Positions 1 to 10,555 of a stretch of 64,000 bases of DNA are shown one piece after another (position 1 is the stretch's first letter; every line of letters starts with the position of its first letter). Origin of the DNA: Sweltsa coloradensis (lineage: Eukaryota > Arthropoda > Insecta > Plecoptera > Chloroperlidae); NCBI GenBank assembly GCA_024449915.1, contig JAMZAV010000808.1, forward strand, positions 124,001-188,000, given 5' to 3'. Below the pieces are notes generated by a model. The model was given only the letters and a program-made list of their open reading frames with translations. It was not told where the DNA came from and made no database searches. A program made the position numbers and the translations under genes.

Positions 1-475
1 GTCTTTTCCCAGCCTGTGTGGCATCTAATAAATGCAAAAAGCCTTGAAACTCTGTACGTAGTTCCAGGCATCATTATCATAACTTAGTCCTTAAAATCAA
101 TGTTTAAAAGCCCCCTCCGGGCGTTTCCGTTGAAAATCTCGCCTCTCCAGTATTTAACAGGCACACCAGGCGTTTATTGGTTTCTGGAGCATACACGTAT
201 TAAACTGCAATCGAGATGTAATTGCGTACCCCTCTGCGCAAGTCGTGGCTTACGTCTCGGCCATCTCGATGTAATAATATTATGTTATTGTACTGATGCT
301 TTTCAATCAGGAGATAGTCCCACGAGAGCGCAACCGAACTGCTCGCAAACACGATTCCCACATTAATGACACGCACGGAATTAACTGGGGGGGAGTGGGG
401 AAATGGGGGAGTAAGGTTTCGAGATAAATTTCCAATCCATCATGCACAATATTATTGAAAACTACCAAAGAAATT
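1..475. other. Unassigned flank
   Basis: No repeat family seen elsewhere in the window and no convincing coding frame. The short open frame near 100-366 has no recognisable domain. Confidence 0.4.
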
Positions 476-857
476 GTTTTGTGTTTATTTGGATTAAGGA
501 CGCGTCAACCGTTAGGTCATAATGCACAACTCTAACCTAGGGGGCGGGGGGAAGAGGTACCCATGCTGGTCAGAACCAGCCACGGGTAAGGGGAGGAAAG
601 GGGGTTCTCACATCGCGGTCGTCATTGTCTTCGTCATCGTTCGTGGTGTCATTGTCGTCATCGTCGTCGAGAGGTCGTCAAGGGAAGGGGGAAAGGTCCC
701 CGACGACGATTGCTAGAGCTCGCCTCTATTTTCGAGGAGTAAAATACTATCCTTTATACTAGCTGATGTTTGCGAGGTGGACTTTTTCTCTTGAATCGCC
801 TTGTACGATTAGCAGAGCCATGCTCTGGACCTATTTTACCCCGGGCCCAGACGGGGG
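476..857 (-). mobile_element. MSR retroposon, full length
   Basis: This is the first complete copy of the mosaic short retroposon. Read on the plus strand, the layout is: the 3' tail (TTTATTTGGATTAAGG), the 3' motif GACGCGTCAACCGTTAGGTC, a G-run, a palindromic CTGGTCAGAACCAG hairpin, a GTC-rich segment, the GACGACGATTGCCAGAGCTC block, and the 5' head (GATTAGCAGAGCCATGCTCT then CCCCGGGCCCAGACGGGG). The element is read on the minus strand because partial copies keep the low-coordinate end, as 5'-truncated retroposons do. It encodes no convincing protein. Confidence 0.85.
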
Positions 858-926
858 AAAGGGAAAGTTGCCCGCATGACGACCACAAGGGCTCGCCTCT
901 AGATTCGGGGAGTAATTTATATTATA
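858..926 (-). repeat. MSR internal fragment
   Basis: Only the CCCGACGAC-like segment, the GCTCGCCTCTAG block and the GGGGAGTAAT segment remain. It directly abuts the head of the preceding copy, as in the tandem partial copies at 39.3 kb and 50.6 kb. Confidence 0.55.
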
Positions 927-983
927 CTTGCTCCAACGAAAGGATGCAGATGCTTGGTAGTGGAGGTGGTAGAAAAAAAAATA
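927..983 (+). repeat. R4 repeat fragment
   Basis: TTGCTCCAACGAAAGGATGC and the GTAGTGGAGGTGGTAGA segment match the R4 copies at 54.73 and 55.24 kb. An AT microsatellite (960-982) follows. Confidence 0.6.
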
Positions 984-1124
984 TATATATAGTCTACCCA
1001 TCTCAGTTATATAACTGATTTTCAGTGGGGGACTTAAAATCAAAGCGACCAAGCCAACCCTGTAGGCCCCGACGCAATCGACGAGTGAGCGATAACCAAC
1101 CAAAGATCAATATTTTTAATAGGA
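984..1124 (-). mobile_element. tRNA-derived SINE, 3' part (split copy 1)
   Basis: The block starting TTCAGTGGGGGACTT and running to AACCAACCAAAGATC matches 56.87-56.95 kb closely. It is the 3' part of a tRNA-headed SINE read on the minus strand; its head lies at 1422-1548, beyond the inserted MSR. About 170 bp of the body found in the 56.8 kb copy is missing at the junction. Confidence 0.65.
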
Positions 1125-1421
1125 TTTTTGTTTATTTGGATTTAAGGACGCGTCAACCGTAAGGTCATAATGCACCACTCTAGCCTAAGGGGGGGGGGGG
1201 GGAGGGGCTCATGCTGGTCAGAACCAGCCACGGGAAGGGGAGGAAGGGGGGTTTCTCCACGTCGCGGTCGTCATCGTCTTTGTCATCGTTCGTTGTGTCA
1301 TTGTCATCGTCGCCGGGGGGTCGTCAAGGGAAGGGGGCAAGGTCCCCGACGACGATTGCCAGAGCTCGCCTCTAGGTTCGGGGAGTAATATACTCCCCGC
1401 TTACTATCAGATGTTTGCGAG
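1125..1421 (-). mobile_element. MSR inserted in a tRNA-derived SINE
   Basis: 5'-truncated MSR: the 3' tail, G-run, hairpin and GTC-rich part are present, but the sequence stops in GATGTTTGCGAG, so the 5' head is lost. It separates the two halves of a tRNA-derived SINE. No target-site duplication is visible and host SINE sequence is missing at the junction. Confidence 0.8.
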
Positions 1422-1548
1422 AAACTCCTAAGACAAGAACTGATGGACTTAAGTCCAAATCAGAAGTTAAAAAACTTAAACCTTAGCGGGAATCGAACCC
1501 TGGACCTTCTGCATTGGAAGCAGATACGCTAACCACAAGACCTCCTTA
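1422..1548 (-). mobile_element. tRNA-derived SINE, head (split copy 1)
   Basis: On the minus strand, 1545-1481 reads like a tRNA: a D-arm-like TTGTGGTTAGCG, an anticodon stem-loop TCTGC-TTCCAAT-GCAGA (anticodon position CCA), and a perfect B box GGTTCGATTCC. The T stem and acceptor stem do not pair well and there is a SINE body downstream, so this is a pol III promoter head, not a working tRNA gene. Confidence 0.7.
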
Positions 1549-1550
1549 AC

Positions 1551-2312
1551 GACGACGACGTGAGAAACTAGGGTGCTTCAACCGGTTAGGTCATATAGCG
1601 CCGCCTGTGATATTGAAAGTTGATGAGATGAGTTAATGTTTTAATATGTATATAAGAAAATAAAATAATGGTGATGATAGTAATAGCAAAACAATAGTTA
1701 TTTATTGAAAAAACATGTGTTTTATGTGAATTAAATTTTATTAAAATGATTATTTTGGATTAGACATTAAGAAAGTTGTTTCCGTTATCATATGATAGAA
1801 GTTCTTCATATGATTGAGAGAGATCAAATTGCGTGCGCAAGGCATCATATATTTGGTACATTCTGCTAGCATATGATGTTCAATTGTACATCAATTGAAT
1901 AACAACTGGGAATAACCTTTTCTCTGGTTAAGAGATAACCGTGTGTTAGGCGTGTGTGCCCTATACGAAGTCTAGACAATACCACCTCTTCTCTACGTGA
2001 GAGTCGAGACGTATAGGTGGACGAATTTTATTAGTCAGTGTGGGCATCACACTATACGCAAATTGTTAGTTTGCACCACATCCCAAGATGCTTGTCGCAA
2101 ATCCAACAATCTTTGTGGCCACAAATAAAATAAAAATAAAATTAAGTAAAATCCACTCTTGACATCTGGAACGGGAACTAGATTGAAATCAACGTCGCGA
2201 CGCTGGGAAGCTTCCTTAGCAGCCCGATCAGCGTGTACATTTTTCTCTATGCCCACGTGTCTATAGGTATCCAGCACAACTCTTTTATAGAACCCTTAGA
2301 GTTTCGTTTTTA
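1551..2312 (-). mobile_element. L-family LINE, 5'-truncated 3' fragment
   Basis: Starts at the (GAC)n face of the 3' tail followed by GTGAGAAACTAG and the shared 3' motif. Next come the AT-rich 3' UTR, the ORF2 C-terminus and the end of an RNase H domain (HVGIEKNVHADRAAKEA, 2277-2200). Compared with the 58 kb copy there is a frameshift between the RNase H and the C-terminal region, and an AT-rich insertion near 2128-2150, so it is dead. The 5' truncation falls in RNase H. Confidence 0.85.
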
Positions 2313-2951
2313 ATTTTTATATTTCTTTTGAATCACAGTTTTTATTTGTACGTCTCTAAAAATTATCCATTTATTTACTTTAACAACTCCTTGTAATAAA
2401 ACACCTAAGAGAAAATAAAAAAATATAAACGAAAAATACCAGTGATAAATCTGATTTTAACGAGGAAGCCTTCGTTTGGTTTGGAATCAACAAGCGTATT
2501 ACCACCCCTCGAATAAATGTATTTGTAACTCAATGAATGTCAAAAAAACAGAAAACAAAAGGGGAGTTTTTATTCACGTAGCGTAATGATAGGTAATTTC
2601 CTATGCAAGATGTTATCATTCCGATCGCGATGAATCAACACTTAGGCAAAGTCGACAACGCGTGTACACGTAATACAGTTTCAATAATAACGTGACAAAT
2701 GACCGTGTCATTAACATAATGTCACCAATTTGTCACGAGTTAACGCGATAGTTCGGTCATGTCGTGCGTAGCCAGCCTGAGCCTTGTTGTACTTGTTAGG
2801 TATACATACTGGAAAATTATCCGATAAGCCGCGTTTAGTTATGCTTCGAATGTGATTATTAACGGTCCTGAATAAAGTTAGTTAGTTCCTTTTGGTAGTG
2901 TTTTAAAGGCGACTTAACAAATAAGACGTTCCTTCTTTTTGTAAGATGTCT
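2313..2951. other. Unassigned AT-rich segment
   Basis: No repeat, RNA gene or protein domain recognised. Confidence 0.4.
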
Positions 2952-3229
2952 TCCTTAGGTCAATGTGCCACTCTAACCTAGGGAATGTGGGGAGGCAAAC
3001 CCCATTTTTTGGTTTATTTGGGTTTAGGACGCGTCAACCTTTAGGTCATAATGCACCACTCTAGCCTAGGGGGTATGGGGAGGAGGGTTTTTTTTTTTGG
3101 TTATTTGGATTAAGGACGCGTCAACCGTTAGGTCATAATGCACCACTCGAACCTAGGGGGGGGGGGGGGAGAGAGATGGGACGACGACTGCCAGAGCTCG
3201 CCTCTAGTTTCAGGGAGTATAACGCCCAG
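2952..3229 (-). mobile_element. Cluster of three 5'-truncated MSR copies
   Basis: Three MSR 3' ends lie head to tail, starting near 2952, 3005 and 3088. The first two keep 55-85 bp of 3' sequence. The third also keeps an internally deleted CGACGACTGCCAGAGCTCG block. Every piece is in the same orientation and begins with the 3' tail. Confidence 0.75.
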
Positions 3230-3758
3230 ACGACGACGACGTGAGAAACTAGGGCGCTTCAACCGGTTAGGTCATATTGCGCCGCCTGTGAATGAAAGTA
3301 AATTAGAAGAGTTAATGCAGGTATGTTTGATGATTAGATTGTTTTCTAAGTGTATAAATAACAAAATAAATTGAAGATGAAGAAAGTAATAGCAAAATAA
3401 AAGTTATGTATGTAAATGAAAATAAAGAAAAGAAAGAAATGTGTATGAAGTTAATTAAAGTTTGTTAAATAGATTACTTTGAATGAGAAATTTGGAAAGT
3501 TTGTCGCCGTTATCATATGATAGAAGTTCTTCATATGATTGGGAGAGATCAAATTGCATGCGCAAGGCATCATATTTGGTACATTCTGCTAGCATATGAT
3601 GTACGGTTAAAGGTACATCACATGTGTCACATATGGGAATAACCTTTTCTCTGGTTAAGAGATATCCGTGTGTTAGGCGTGTGTGCCCTATACGAAGTCT
3701 AGACAATACCACCTCTTCTCTACGTGAGAGTCGAGACGTAGGTGGACGAATTTACTAA
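3230..3758 (-). mobile_element. L-family LINE 3' fragment with intact ORF2 C-terminus
   Basis: 3' tail (CGACGACGAC), 225 bp of 3' UTR, then an open frame (stop at 3455, open to 3712) for the last about 85 residues of ORF2. These contain RLRIGHTRLTHGYLL and the zinc-finger-like CDTCDVPLTVHHMLAEC (C-x2-C-x7-H-x4-C), the usual post-RNase H tail of Jockey/I-type LINEs. It is cut in the GTAGGTGGACGAATT region. This is among the best preserved C-termini in the window. Confidence 0.85.
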
Positions 3759-3798
3759 TGTTTATAATTTGTTCTCCTTACTAAACATCTTTAACTAA

Positions 3799-4350
3799 GA
3801 CGACGACGTGAAAAACTTGGGCGCTTCAACCGGTTAGGTCATATTGTGCGGCCTGTGATAGTGAAAGTTGATTAGATGAGTAAATGGTGTGTTTGATGAT
3901 TATATTGTTTTCTAAGTGAATAAATAACAAAATAAAATGATAATGATGATAGTAATAGCAAAATAAAAGTTATGTATGTGAATAAAAATAAATAAATTCA
4001 AGAAATGTGTATGATGTGAATTAAATTTTGGTAAATAGATTACTTTGGATGAGAAATTTCGAAAGTTTGTCGCCGTTATCATGTGATAGAAGTTCTCCAT
4101 ATGATTGGGAGAGATCAAATTGCGTGCGCAAGGCATTTGGTACATTCTGCTAGCATATGATGTACGGTTAAAGGTACATCACATATGTGTCAATCTGGGA
4201 ATAACCTTTTTTAGACGTGTGTGGCCTATTTGAGTTCTGGACAATACCACCTCTTCTCTACGTGAGAGTTGGGACGTAGGTGGACGAATTTTATTAGTCA
4301 GTGTGGGCATCACACTGCACAATTTGTTATTTTGCAACACATCCCAAGAT
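3799..4350 (-). mobile_element. L-family LINE 3' fragment
   Basis: A second L copy only 40 bp from the previous one and in the same orientation. It has the 3' UTR, a C-terminal frame damaged by small indels (for example a missing stretch near 4138 and a deletion after 4205), and extends to the CACATCCCAAGAT segment just before RNase H. Confidence 0.8.
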
Positions 4351-4781
4351 AATTTGTTCCGACAACCCCTCAACTCAACGACACGAGTCGACACAGCGTA
4401 CACAATGAACATAGTTTTTGTCAGTATGTCCAGCATAAACATGCCCGCCCCCTTTTGCTTCTCTAATACAAAAAGGTTAACTCACTTTTAATTGTCTGCC
4501 AATCACTAACTAGGCCTAGTAACGCAATGGAACCGACCATAAGAAATCGTCTTCATCAAGCCCACAGCACAATTCATAAGGTCAGAGAGAATACACCCAT
4601 TTTGAATATTCATACGCATGGTCCGATAAGCGAACGCACAGCGGATAATACGCAGACACGCACGTCCGCATACACACACACACACATTGCGTTTTGTCAC
4701 GTGGTGGCGTGAACAGTGAAATATAATTAAAGATGCGTCAGGAATTTATGCTATTCGCGTTTTGAATTTACCCTTAAAATT
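4351..4781. other. Unassigned segment with short (CA)n
   Basis: Mostly unique sequence. A short CA microsatellite lies at 4671-4685. Overlapping open frames on both strands have no recognisable domain. Confidence 0.4.
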
Positions 4782-4910
4782 TAGTTATTTGAATTAAGGG
4801 CTCGTCAATTGTTAGGTCATAATGCACCACTCTTTAGACTAGAGGATATGGGGAGTAGGGGCCCATGCTGGTCAGAACCAACCACGGGTAGAGGGCGGAA
4901 ATGAAAGGGG
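4782..4910 (-). mobile_element. MSR 3' fragment
   Basis: About 130 bp from the 3' tail to the hairpin and CCACGGGTA segment, directly abutting the tail of the next MSR. Confidence 0.75.
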
Positions 4911-5297
4911 TTTTGGTTTGGTTTATTTGGATTAAGGACGCGTCAACCGTTAGGTCATAATGCACCACTCTAGCCTAAGGGGGGGGGGGGGGAGGAGGGG
5001 CCCATGCTGGTCAGAACCAGCCACGGGTAAGGGGAGGAAGGTGGGTTTCTCACGTCGCGGTCGTCATCGTCTTTGTCATCGTTCGTTGTGTCATTGTCAT
5101 CGTCGCCGGGGGATCGTCAAGGGAAGGGGGCAATGGTCCCCGACGACGATTGCCAGAGCTCGCCTCTAGTTTCGGGGAGTAATATTCTCCCCGCTTACTA
5201 GCTGATGTTTGCGAGGTGGACTTTTTCTCTTGAATCGCCTTTTACGATTAGCAGAGCCATGCTCTGTGCCAATTCTACCCCGGACCCAGACGGGGGA
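4911..5297 (-). mobile_element. MSR retroposon, full length
   Basis: Complete from the GGTTTATTTGG tail to the CGGACCCAGACGGGGG head, with a G-run of about 14. No matching direct repeats are visible at its ends. Confidence 0.85.
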
Positions 5298-5946
5298 GTT
5301 TTATTGAAATGGCTTCTACCAGAAAATCGTATTTCTACATTTCCGGATCCCAGAGCAAACAAACACGCCAACACTTCATTGAGGTCACGTGCATTCATGA
5401 ATCTTATCGACAAAATGTCTTACTTTAATGTGAGCCCAGCAAGGCCGGCGTATGACTACAATAGTGCAGTTCACCGAGAACACGAAGAGTTCGTTATTCT
5501 AATCTTCACCATTCGACTAGACTTTTTACGGAGTGTAATTATTTTCAAGTGCATTCAAAAGATTTGCATAATTATACTGTAACTGTTATTGAAGTCAAAA
5601 GTATGTCAACAGTGTCGTACACTTAAAACAACTTAGAATTAGCTGTTCTACAGGGCAGCAAAATAATATTTAATCAGTTGTTCAAGTAAATTGTGCGTTT
5701 TATTCTGTCAATTTGTGGTCTCATTGAATTGGTACGAGTTCAAGAGAAATATTAGTATAATTCAGTGATATAAGAGGATTCTTGTTTCTATGAGAATATG
5801 TTCTCTGAAATCTTGTTTTATTTTCGACGAATCTTTTTAGAGCGTATAAAACTAAAGTTGTAAAAAATGTGAAGATAGGTTCTTAATGTACTGAAGTGTA
5901 ATCAAATATCCAATTTGAATATGTTCCAAACCTCGTGACTCGACTG
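5298..5946. other. Spacer without recognised features
   Basis: Unique AT-rich DNA between an MSR head and an L 3' tail. The 125-codon plus-strand frame starting at 5205 begins inside the MSR and shows no domain, so it is not called. Confidence 0.4.
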
Positions 5947-6468
5947 ATGACGACGTAGCGAGAAACTAGGGCGCTTCAACCGGTTAGGTCATATTGCGTC
6001 GCCTGTTTATTGAAAGTTGATGAGATGAGTTAATAGTGTATTTTATGATTATATTGTTTTCTAAGTGTGTATATAAGAAAAGAAAATTATGATGACGATG
6101 ATAGGATAGCAAAACAAAAGTTATTTATGTGAATGGAAATATATAAAATAAAGAAATGTGTATGATGTGAATTAAATTTTGTTAAATAAATTACTTTGGA
6201 TGAGAAATTTAGAAAGTTTGTCGCCGTTATCATATGATAGAAGTTCCTCAAATGATTGGGAAAGATCAAATTGCGTACGCAAGGCATCATATTTGGTACA
6301 TTCTGCCAGCAAATGATGTACAGGTACATCACATGTGTCACATCTGGGAATAACTATTTCTCTTGGTAAAGAGATATCCGTGAGTAAGACGTGTGTGGCC
6401 TATTCGAATTCTTGACAATACCACATCTTCTTTACGTGAGAGTCGAGAACGTAGGTGGACGAATCAGA
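5947..6468 (-). mobile_element. L-family LINE 3' fragment
   Basis: From GACGACGTAGCGAGAAACTAG to the GTAGGTGGACGAAT segment, covering the 3' UTR and ORF2 C-terminus with several indels. It is truncated within a few bases of the point where the 3230-3758 copy stops. Confidence 0.8.
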
Positions 6469-6566
6469 CTAATATATGAAAACAACTGGCATACCAAGTC
6501 TTTCACAAATAAATTTTTATCGAAAAATTATATTTTTGATTAACCAGTTTATTAGTATTAAGAACG

Positions 6567-6939
6567 CTTTTTGGTTTATTTGGATTAAGGACGCGTCAAC
6601 CTTTAGGTCATAATGCACCACTCTAACCTAGGGGGGGGGGGGAGAGGAGCCCATGCTGGTTAGAACCAGCCACGGGTAAGGGGAGGAAAGGGTAGTTCTC
6701 ACGTCGCGGTCGTCATCGTCTTTGTCATCGTTCGTTGTGTCATTGTCATCGTCGCCGGGGGGTCGTCAAGGGAAAGGGGCAAGGTCCCCGACGATTTTTC
6801 CCAGAGCTCGCCTCTATTTTCGGGGAGTAAAATACTACCCTTCATACTAGCTGATGTTTGAGAGGTGTTCTCTCAAATTGCCTTTGACGATTAGTAGAGC
6901 CATACTCTGGGCCAATTCGACCCCGGGCCCAGACGGGGG
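6567..6939 (-). mobile_element. MSR retroposon, near full length
   Basis: Tail to head complete. A small deletion affects TGAATCGCC near 6872, and the GACGATT block is altered (CCCCGACGATTTTTCCC). Confidence 0.85.
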
Positions 6940-7520
6940 AACCGTTTCTCTTGTATGTCGATACATCCGTGACTCAGACACGAATCCTGACCAGTTGCCA
7001 ATCTCAGGTCCAACTCGTGTATCAGCGAGGATACCATTACACTTAGGTAACACTTTCTCTCGGCTTTTCTCCTTTGTTGTCGAGGAAGTGAGCGTGTCCG
7101 CCCCCTAATGCAAGGGTTGGCGCCTCTGGATTTACAGACGGCGAATCGGGATAAACATGGCACGGACGTAGAAAGAGATTGCGGATATTGGTCCAATAAA
7201 TTTGAGTTATAGTATTAGGTAGGGTTTTCTGAAAACAGTCGTCTTCGAGCGTCCGAGCTGTAATCATTAGAAGCAAATCTTGTTATAGAGGCAGAAGTGA
7301 TCATTCATCATTTTTATTCGGTATTGGATTTCTGGTCCCTGATGGCAAAATAATTGTAACAATAAACATTCGGCCAAGTCCTTTGCGACTTCGTTACCTT
7401 AGGTAAATTTGTAAAGAATAACCTCTACACTCCCACGACTATACAACGACGTAAGATTTGATTGTTTTCACACCTTGACAAAAACCCAGATCCATTCCCA
7501 TCAGGCCAAATGGAAAACGA
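6940..7520. other. Spacer without recognised features
   Basis: Unique sequence, more GC-rich than its surroundings between 6960 and 7180. Overlapping frames on both strands carry no motif I recognise. Confidence 0.4.
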
Positions 7521-7790
7521 ACGACGACGTGAGAAACTAGGGCGCTTCAACCGGTTAGGTCATATTGCGCCGCCTGTGATAATGAAAGTTGATGAGATTA
7601 GTTAATGTTGTGTTTGATGATTAGATTGTTCAAGTGTATATATAACAAAATAAAATGATGATGATGATGATGATAGTAATAGCAAAACAAAAGTTATTTA
7701 TCTAAATGAAAATAAATAAATTAAAGAAGTGTGTATGATAATAAAATTTTATTAAATAGATTACTTTGGATGAGAAATTTTGAAAGTTTA
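7521..7790 (-). mobile_element. L-family LINE 3' UTR fragment
   Basis: 3' tail plus most of the 3' UTR, including a run of GATs at 7655-7670. It stops at GGATGAGAAATTTTGAAAG, where a plus-strand RT remnant begins. Confidence 0.75.
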
Positions 7791-8062
7791 TGAAATAAGT
7801 GACATTATAAAATCATTAAAAAACACTTCGGCGTGTGGCCACGATGAGTTAACGAGTTAAGTTATTAAAGCTTGATCAAACTCATTAACTAAACCATTTA
7901 TTGATATAATTCATTCGTGTTTCGAAACGGGCACGTTTATAGATGTCTTTAAAATATCTTAAGTTATTCCTCTGTATAAGAAAAATTACAGTAGTGGATA
8001 ATTACAAGCCAATGTCCCTTCTACCTGTTATATCTAAAGTTTTTGAAAGAAATAAAGTTTAG
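7791..8062 (+). pseudogene. Non-LTR reverse transcriptase remnant (fingers)
   Basis: Plus-strand translation gives IKSLKNTSACGHDELTS, then CFETGTF and VIPLYKK, and after a +1 frame change NYKPMSLLPVISKVFER. These are the N-terminal RT motifs of Jockey/CR1-type LINEs (KVIPLYKKGD...NYRPISLLP). At least three in-frame stops and one frameshift make it a fossil. It is one of few elements on the plus strand. Confidence 0.8.
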
Positions 8063-8507
8063 GTCATATGCAAATATGTTAGTGATGAATCGATAATTTA
8101 TGTACAAATGAATCACAAAAATGTGGTTCACACGAGTGCAATTATAATTAGTGATTTTTTATTATTATGAACTTTTCTTTTACCATTCTTCGAAGTATAT
8201 GCAAATTTCAAATCACATTTGCATACACGCGCAGTGGCCGTGATCGTTAAGACGTCGAGCGGCCTAATTTTCTTCTCCCTCACCCCCTCAGTTTCAAGAG
8301 CACCCATCTCATATACGATTAACCTTCATTTGTCACGTGGCTACGCACGCTTGTCATGTGCTCTCCACTCCACGCACTATGTTACGTCGCGCACGCACAC
8401 TCGAGCGCTGCACGCAACACGGACGAGGGATCCCCGTAGAGTGGGTAGATAATCATTGAGCGGGTTCTAATTCATGCTCACCCACTCGTTTAAAAACTAA
8501 CGAAAGA
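8063..8507. other. Unassigned segment
   Basis: No repeat from the other families. 8330-8440 is richer in CpG and carries ACGC/CACG runs, but I see no gene. Confidence 0.35.
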
Positions 8508-8880
8508 TTTTTTGGTTTATTTGGATTAAGGACGCGTCAACCGTTAGGTCATAATGCACCACTCTAGCCTAAGGGGGGGTGGGGAGGAGGGGCCCATGCT
8601 GGTCAGAACCAGCCACGGGTAAGGGGAGGAAGGGGGGTTTCTCACGTCGCGGTCGTCATCGTCTTTGTCATAGTTCGTTGTGTCATTGTCATCGTCGCCG
8701 GGGGGTCGTCAAGGAAAGGGGGCAAGGTCCCCGACGACGATTGCCAGAGCTCGCCTCTAGTTTCAGGAGTAAGATACTTCGCTCTTACTAGCTGATGTTT
8801 GCGAGGTGGACTTTTTCTCTTGAATCGCCTTTTACGATTAGCAGAGCCATGCTCTGGGCCACCCCGAGTCCAGACGGGGG
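8508..8880 (-). mobile_element. MSR retroposon, near full length
   Basis: Complete from tail to head, with a short deletion in the GGGCCAATTCTACCCCG head segment (8858-8872). Confidence 0.85.
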
Positions 8881-8910
8881 ACTTACGAAAGAGAACGAAA
8901 TAGATTTATA

Positions 8911-8985
8911 ACGATGTGAGAAACTATGGCGCTTCAACCGGTCATATTGCGCCGCCTGTGATATTAAAAGTTGATGAGATGAGTT
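8911..8985 (-). mobile_element. L-family 3' terminus
   Basis: About 75 bp: ACGATGTGAGAAACTATGGC, an internally shortened 3' motif and the start of the 3' UTR. The next MSR tail follows without a gap. Confidence 0.7.
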
Positions 8986-9217
8986 TCTGGTTTATTTGGA
9001 ATAAGGACGCATCAACCGTTAGGTCATAATGCACTACTCTATAACCTAGGGGTATGGAGAGGAAAGGGGGTTCTCACGTCGCGGTCATCATTGTCTTCGA
9101 CATCGTTCGTGGTATCATTGTCGTCATCGTCGACAAGGGGTCGTCAAGGGAAGTGGGCAAGGTCCCCGAAGACGATTGCCAGAGCTTGCCTCTAGTTTCG
9201 AGGAGCAATATACTCCC
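8986..9217 (-). mobile_element. MSR, 5'-truncated with internal deletion
   Basis: 3' tail to the CGAGGAGCAATATACTCC segment. The hairpin CTGGTCAGAACCAG is deleted between 9055 and 9060. Confidence 0.75.
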
Positions 9218-9286
9218 CTAAGTTAAATGGTTTGCACTGCAATATGTTATATTACTTTGTATATTCCATGATCACTAAAAGCTTAG

Positions 9287-9614
9287 TTTTTATTTTGTTT
9301 ATTTTATGGGCGCATCAACCGTTAGGTCATAATGCGCCACCCTATGGGGAGGAAAATCCCATGCTGGTCAGAAACAGCCACGGGTTGGGGGTAGAAAGGG
9401 GGCGGGGGTCTCACGGCGTGAACGTCATCGTTTTGTCATCGACTTTGTTGTCATGTTCCTCGTCGTCGGAGAGGTCCGACTGCCAGGACTCGCCTCTAGT
9501 TTCTGGGAGTACTCCTCTCATTGCTAGCTGATGATTGAGAGATGGACTTTATCTCTTTCCTCGCCTTTACGATTAACAGAGTCATGCTCTTGGGCAAATT
9601 TTACAGTGCGCCTT
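9287..9614 (-). mobile_element. Divergent MSR copy
   Basis: All blocks are recognisable but diverged, with a GCGCCACC 3' motif, an altered GTC region (GGTCCGACTGCCAGGACTC) and a degraded head. It looks older than its neighbours. Confidence 0.7.
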
Positions 9615-9618
9615 CCTA

Positions 9619-9743
9619 CGAAGACGTGAGAAAACTAGGGCGCTTCAGCCGGTTAGGTCATATTGCGCCGCCTGTGATACTGAAAGTTGATGAGATGAGT
9701 TAATGGTGTGTTTGATGATTAGATTGTTTTCGAAGTGTATATA
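9619..9743 (-). mobile_element. L-family 3' terminus
   Basis: About 125 bp of 3' tail and UTR, ending at AAGTGTATATA where the next MSR tail starts without a gap. Confidence 0.75.
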
Positions 9744-10162
9744 TGGTTTATTTGGATTAAGGACGCGTCAACCGTTAGGTCATAATGCACCACTCTAGCC
9801 TAAGGGTGGGGAGGAGGGGCCCATGCTGGTCAGAACCAGCCACGGGTAAGGGTAGGAAGGGGGGTTTATCACGTCGCGGTCGTCATCGTCTTTGTCATCG
9901 TTCGTTGTGTCATTGTCATCGTCGCCGGGGGGTCGTCAAGGGAAGGGGGCAAGGTCCCCGACGACGATTGCCAGAGCTCGCCTCTAGGTTCGGGGAGTAA
10001 TATACTGCCCGCTTACTAGCTTTTGGTTTATTTTTGGTTTATTTGGATTAAGGATGCGTCAACCGTTAGGTCATGATGTTTGCGAGGTGGACTTTTTCTC
10101 TTGAATCGCCTTTTACGATTAGCAGAGCCATGCTCTGGGCCAATTCTACCCTGGGCCCAGAC
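9744..10162 (-). mobile_element. MSR full length, split by a 53-bp MSR tail
   Basis: 9744-10020 and 10074-10162 form one complete MSR. Between ACTAGC and TGATGTTTGCG, where other copies read ACTAGCTGATGTTTGC, lies a 53-bp piece (10021-10073) that is only the MSR 3' terminus. The head ends in GGGCCCAGAC and joins L-type UTR sequence directly. Confidence 0.85.
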
Positions 10163-10550
10163 AAAACAGAAGAACAAAATAAGATGATGGTAGTGAAAGC
10201 AAAACAAAAGTTAATTATGATAATGAAAATAAAGGTATTAAAGAAATGTGTATGATGTGAAAAAAATGTTGCTAAATAGATTACTTTAGATGAGAAATTT
10301 AGAAAGTTTGTCACAGTTCGGGGTTAGCCCCGTACTGGACCGATCTGCCCACTGGCGAGGAATGGAAGAGAGAGAGTATCTCACGAAAACGGTCAAAGCT
10401 CACCTCTTTTTTAAAATTTTATCTGTATTAAGGGCGCGTCAACCGTTAGGTCATAACGCTCCACTCTAGCCATGGGGGTGTGAGGAGGAGGGGCCAATGC
10501 TGGCCAGAACCAGTCACGGGTATAGCCTCTAGGTTTAGAGATACACAAAA
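10163..10550 (-). repeat. Compound repeat R5, copy 1
   Basis: Order: an L 3' UTR interior segment without its 3' end (10163-10318), about 90 bp with GTACTGGACCGATCTGCCCA and CGAGGAATGGAAGAGA, then a variant MSR 3' part (10410-10550) ending in TATAGCCTCTAGGTTTAGAG. The same order occurs at 11200-11580. Confidence 0.7.
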
Positions 10551-10555
10551 AGATA

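Noticed and set aside
1481..1545. tRNA-Trp(CCA)-like gene
   Set aside because: The anticodon arm and B box are good, but the T and acceptor stems do not pair and a SINE body follows, with two relatives at 34.7 and 57.2 kb. It is a SINE head.
3500..3660. Host zinc-finger protein (CDTCDVPLTVHHMLAEC)
   Set aside because: This is the standard C-terminal tail after RNase H in LINE ORF2, and it recurs in many L copies.
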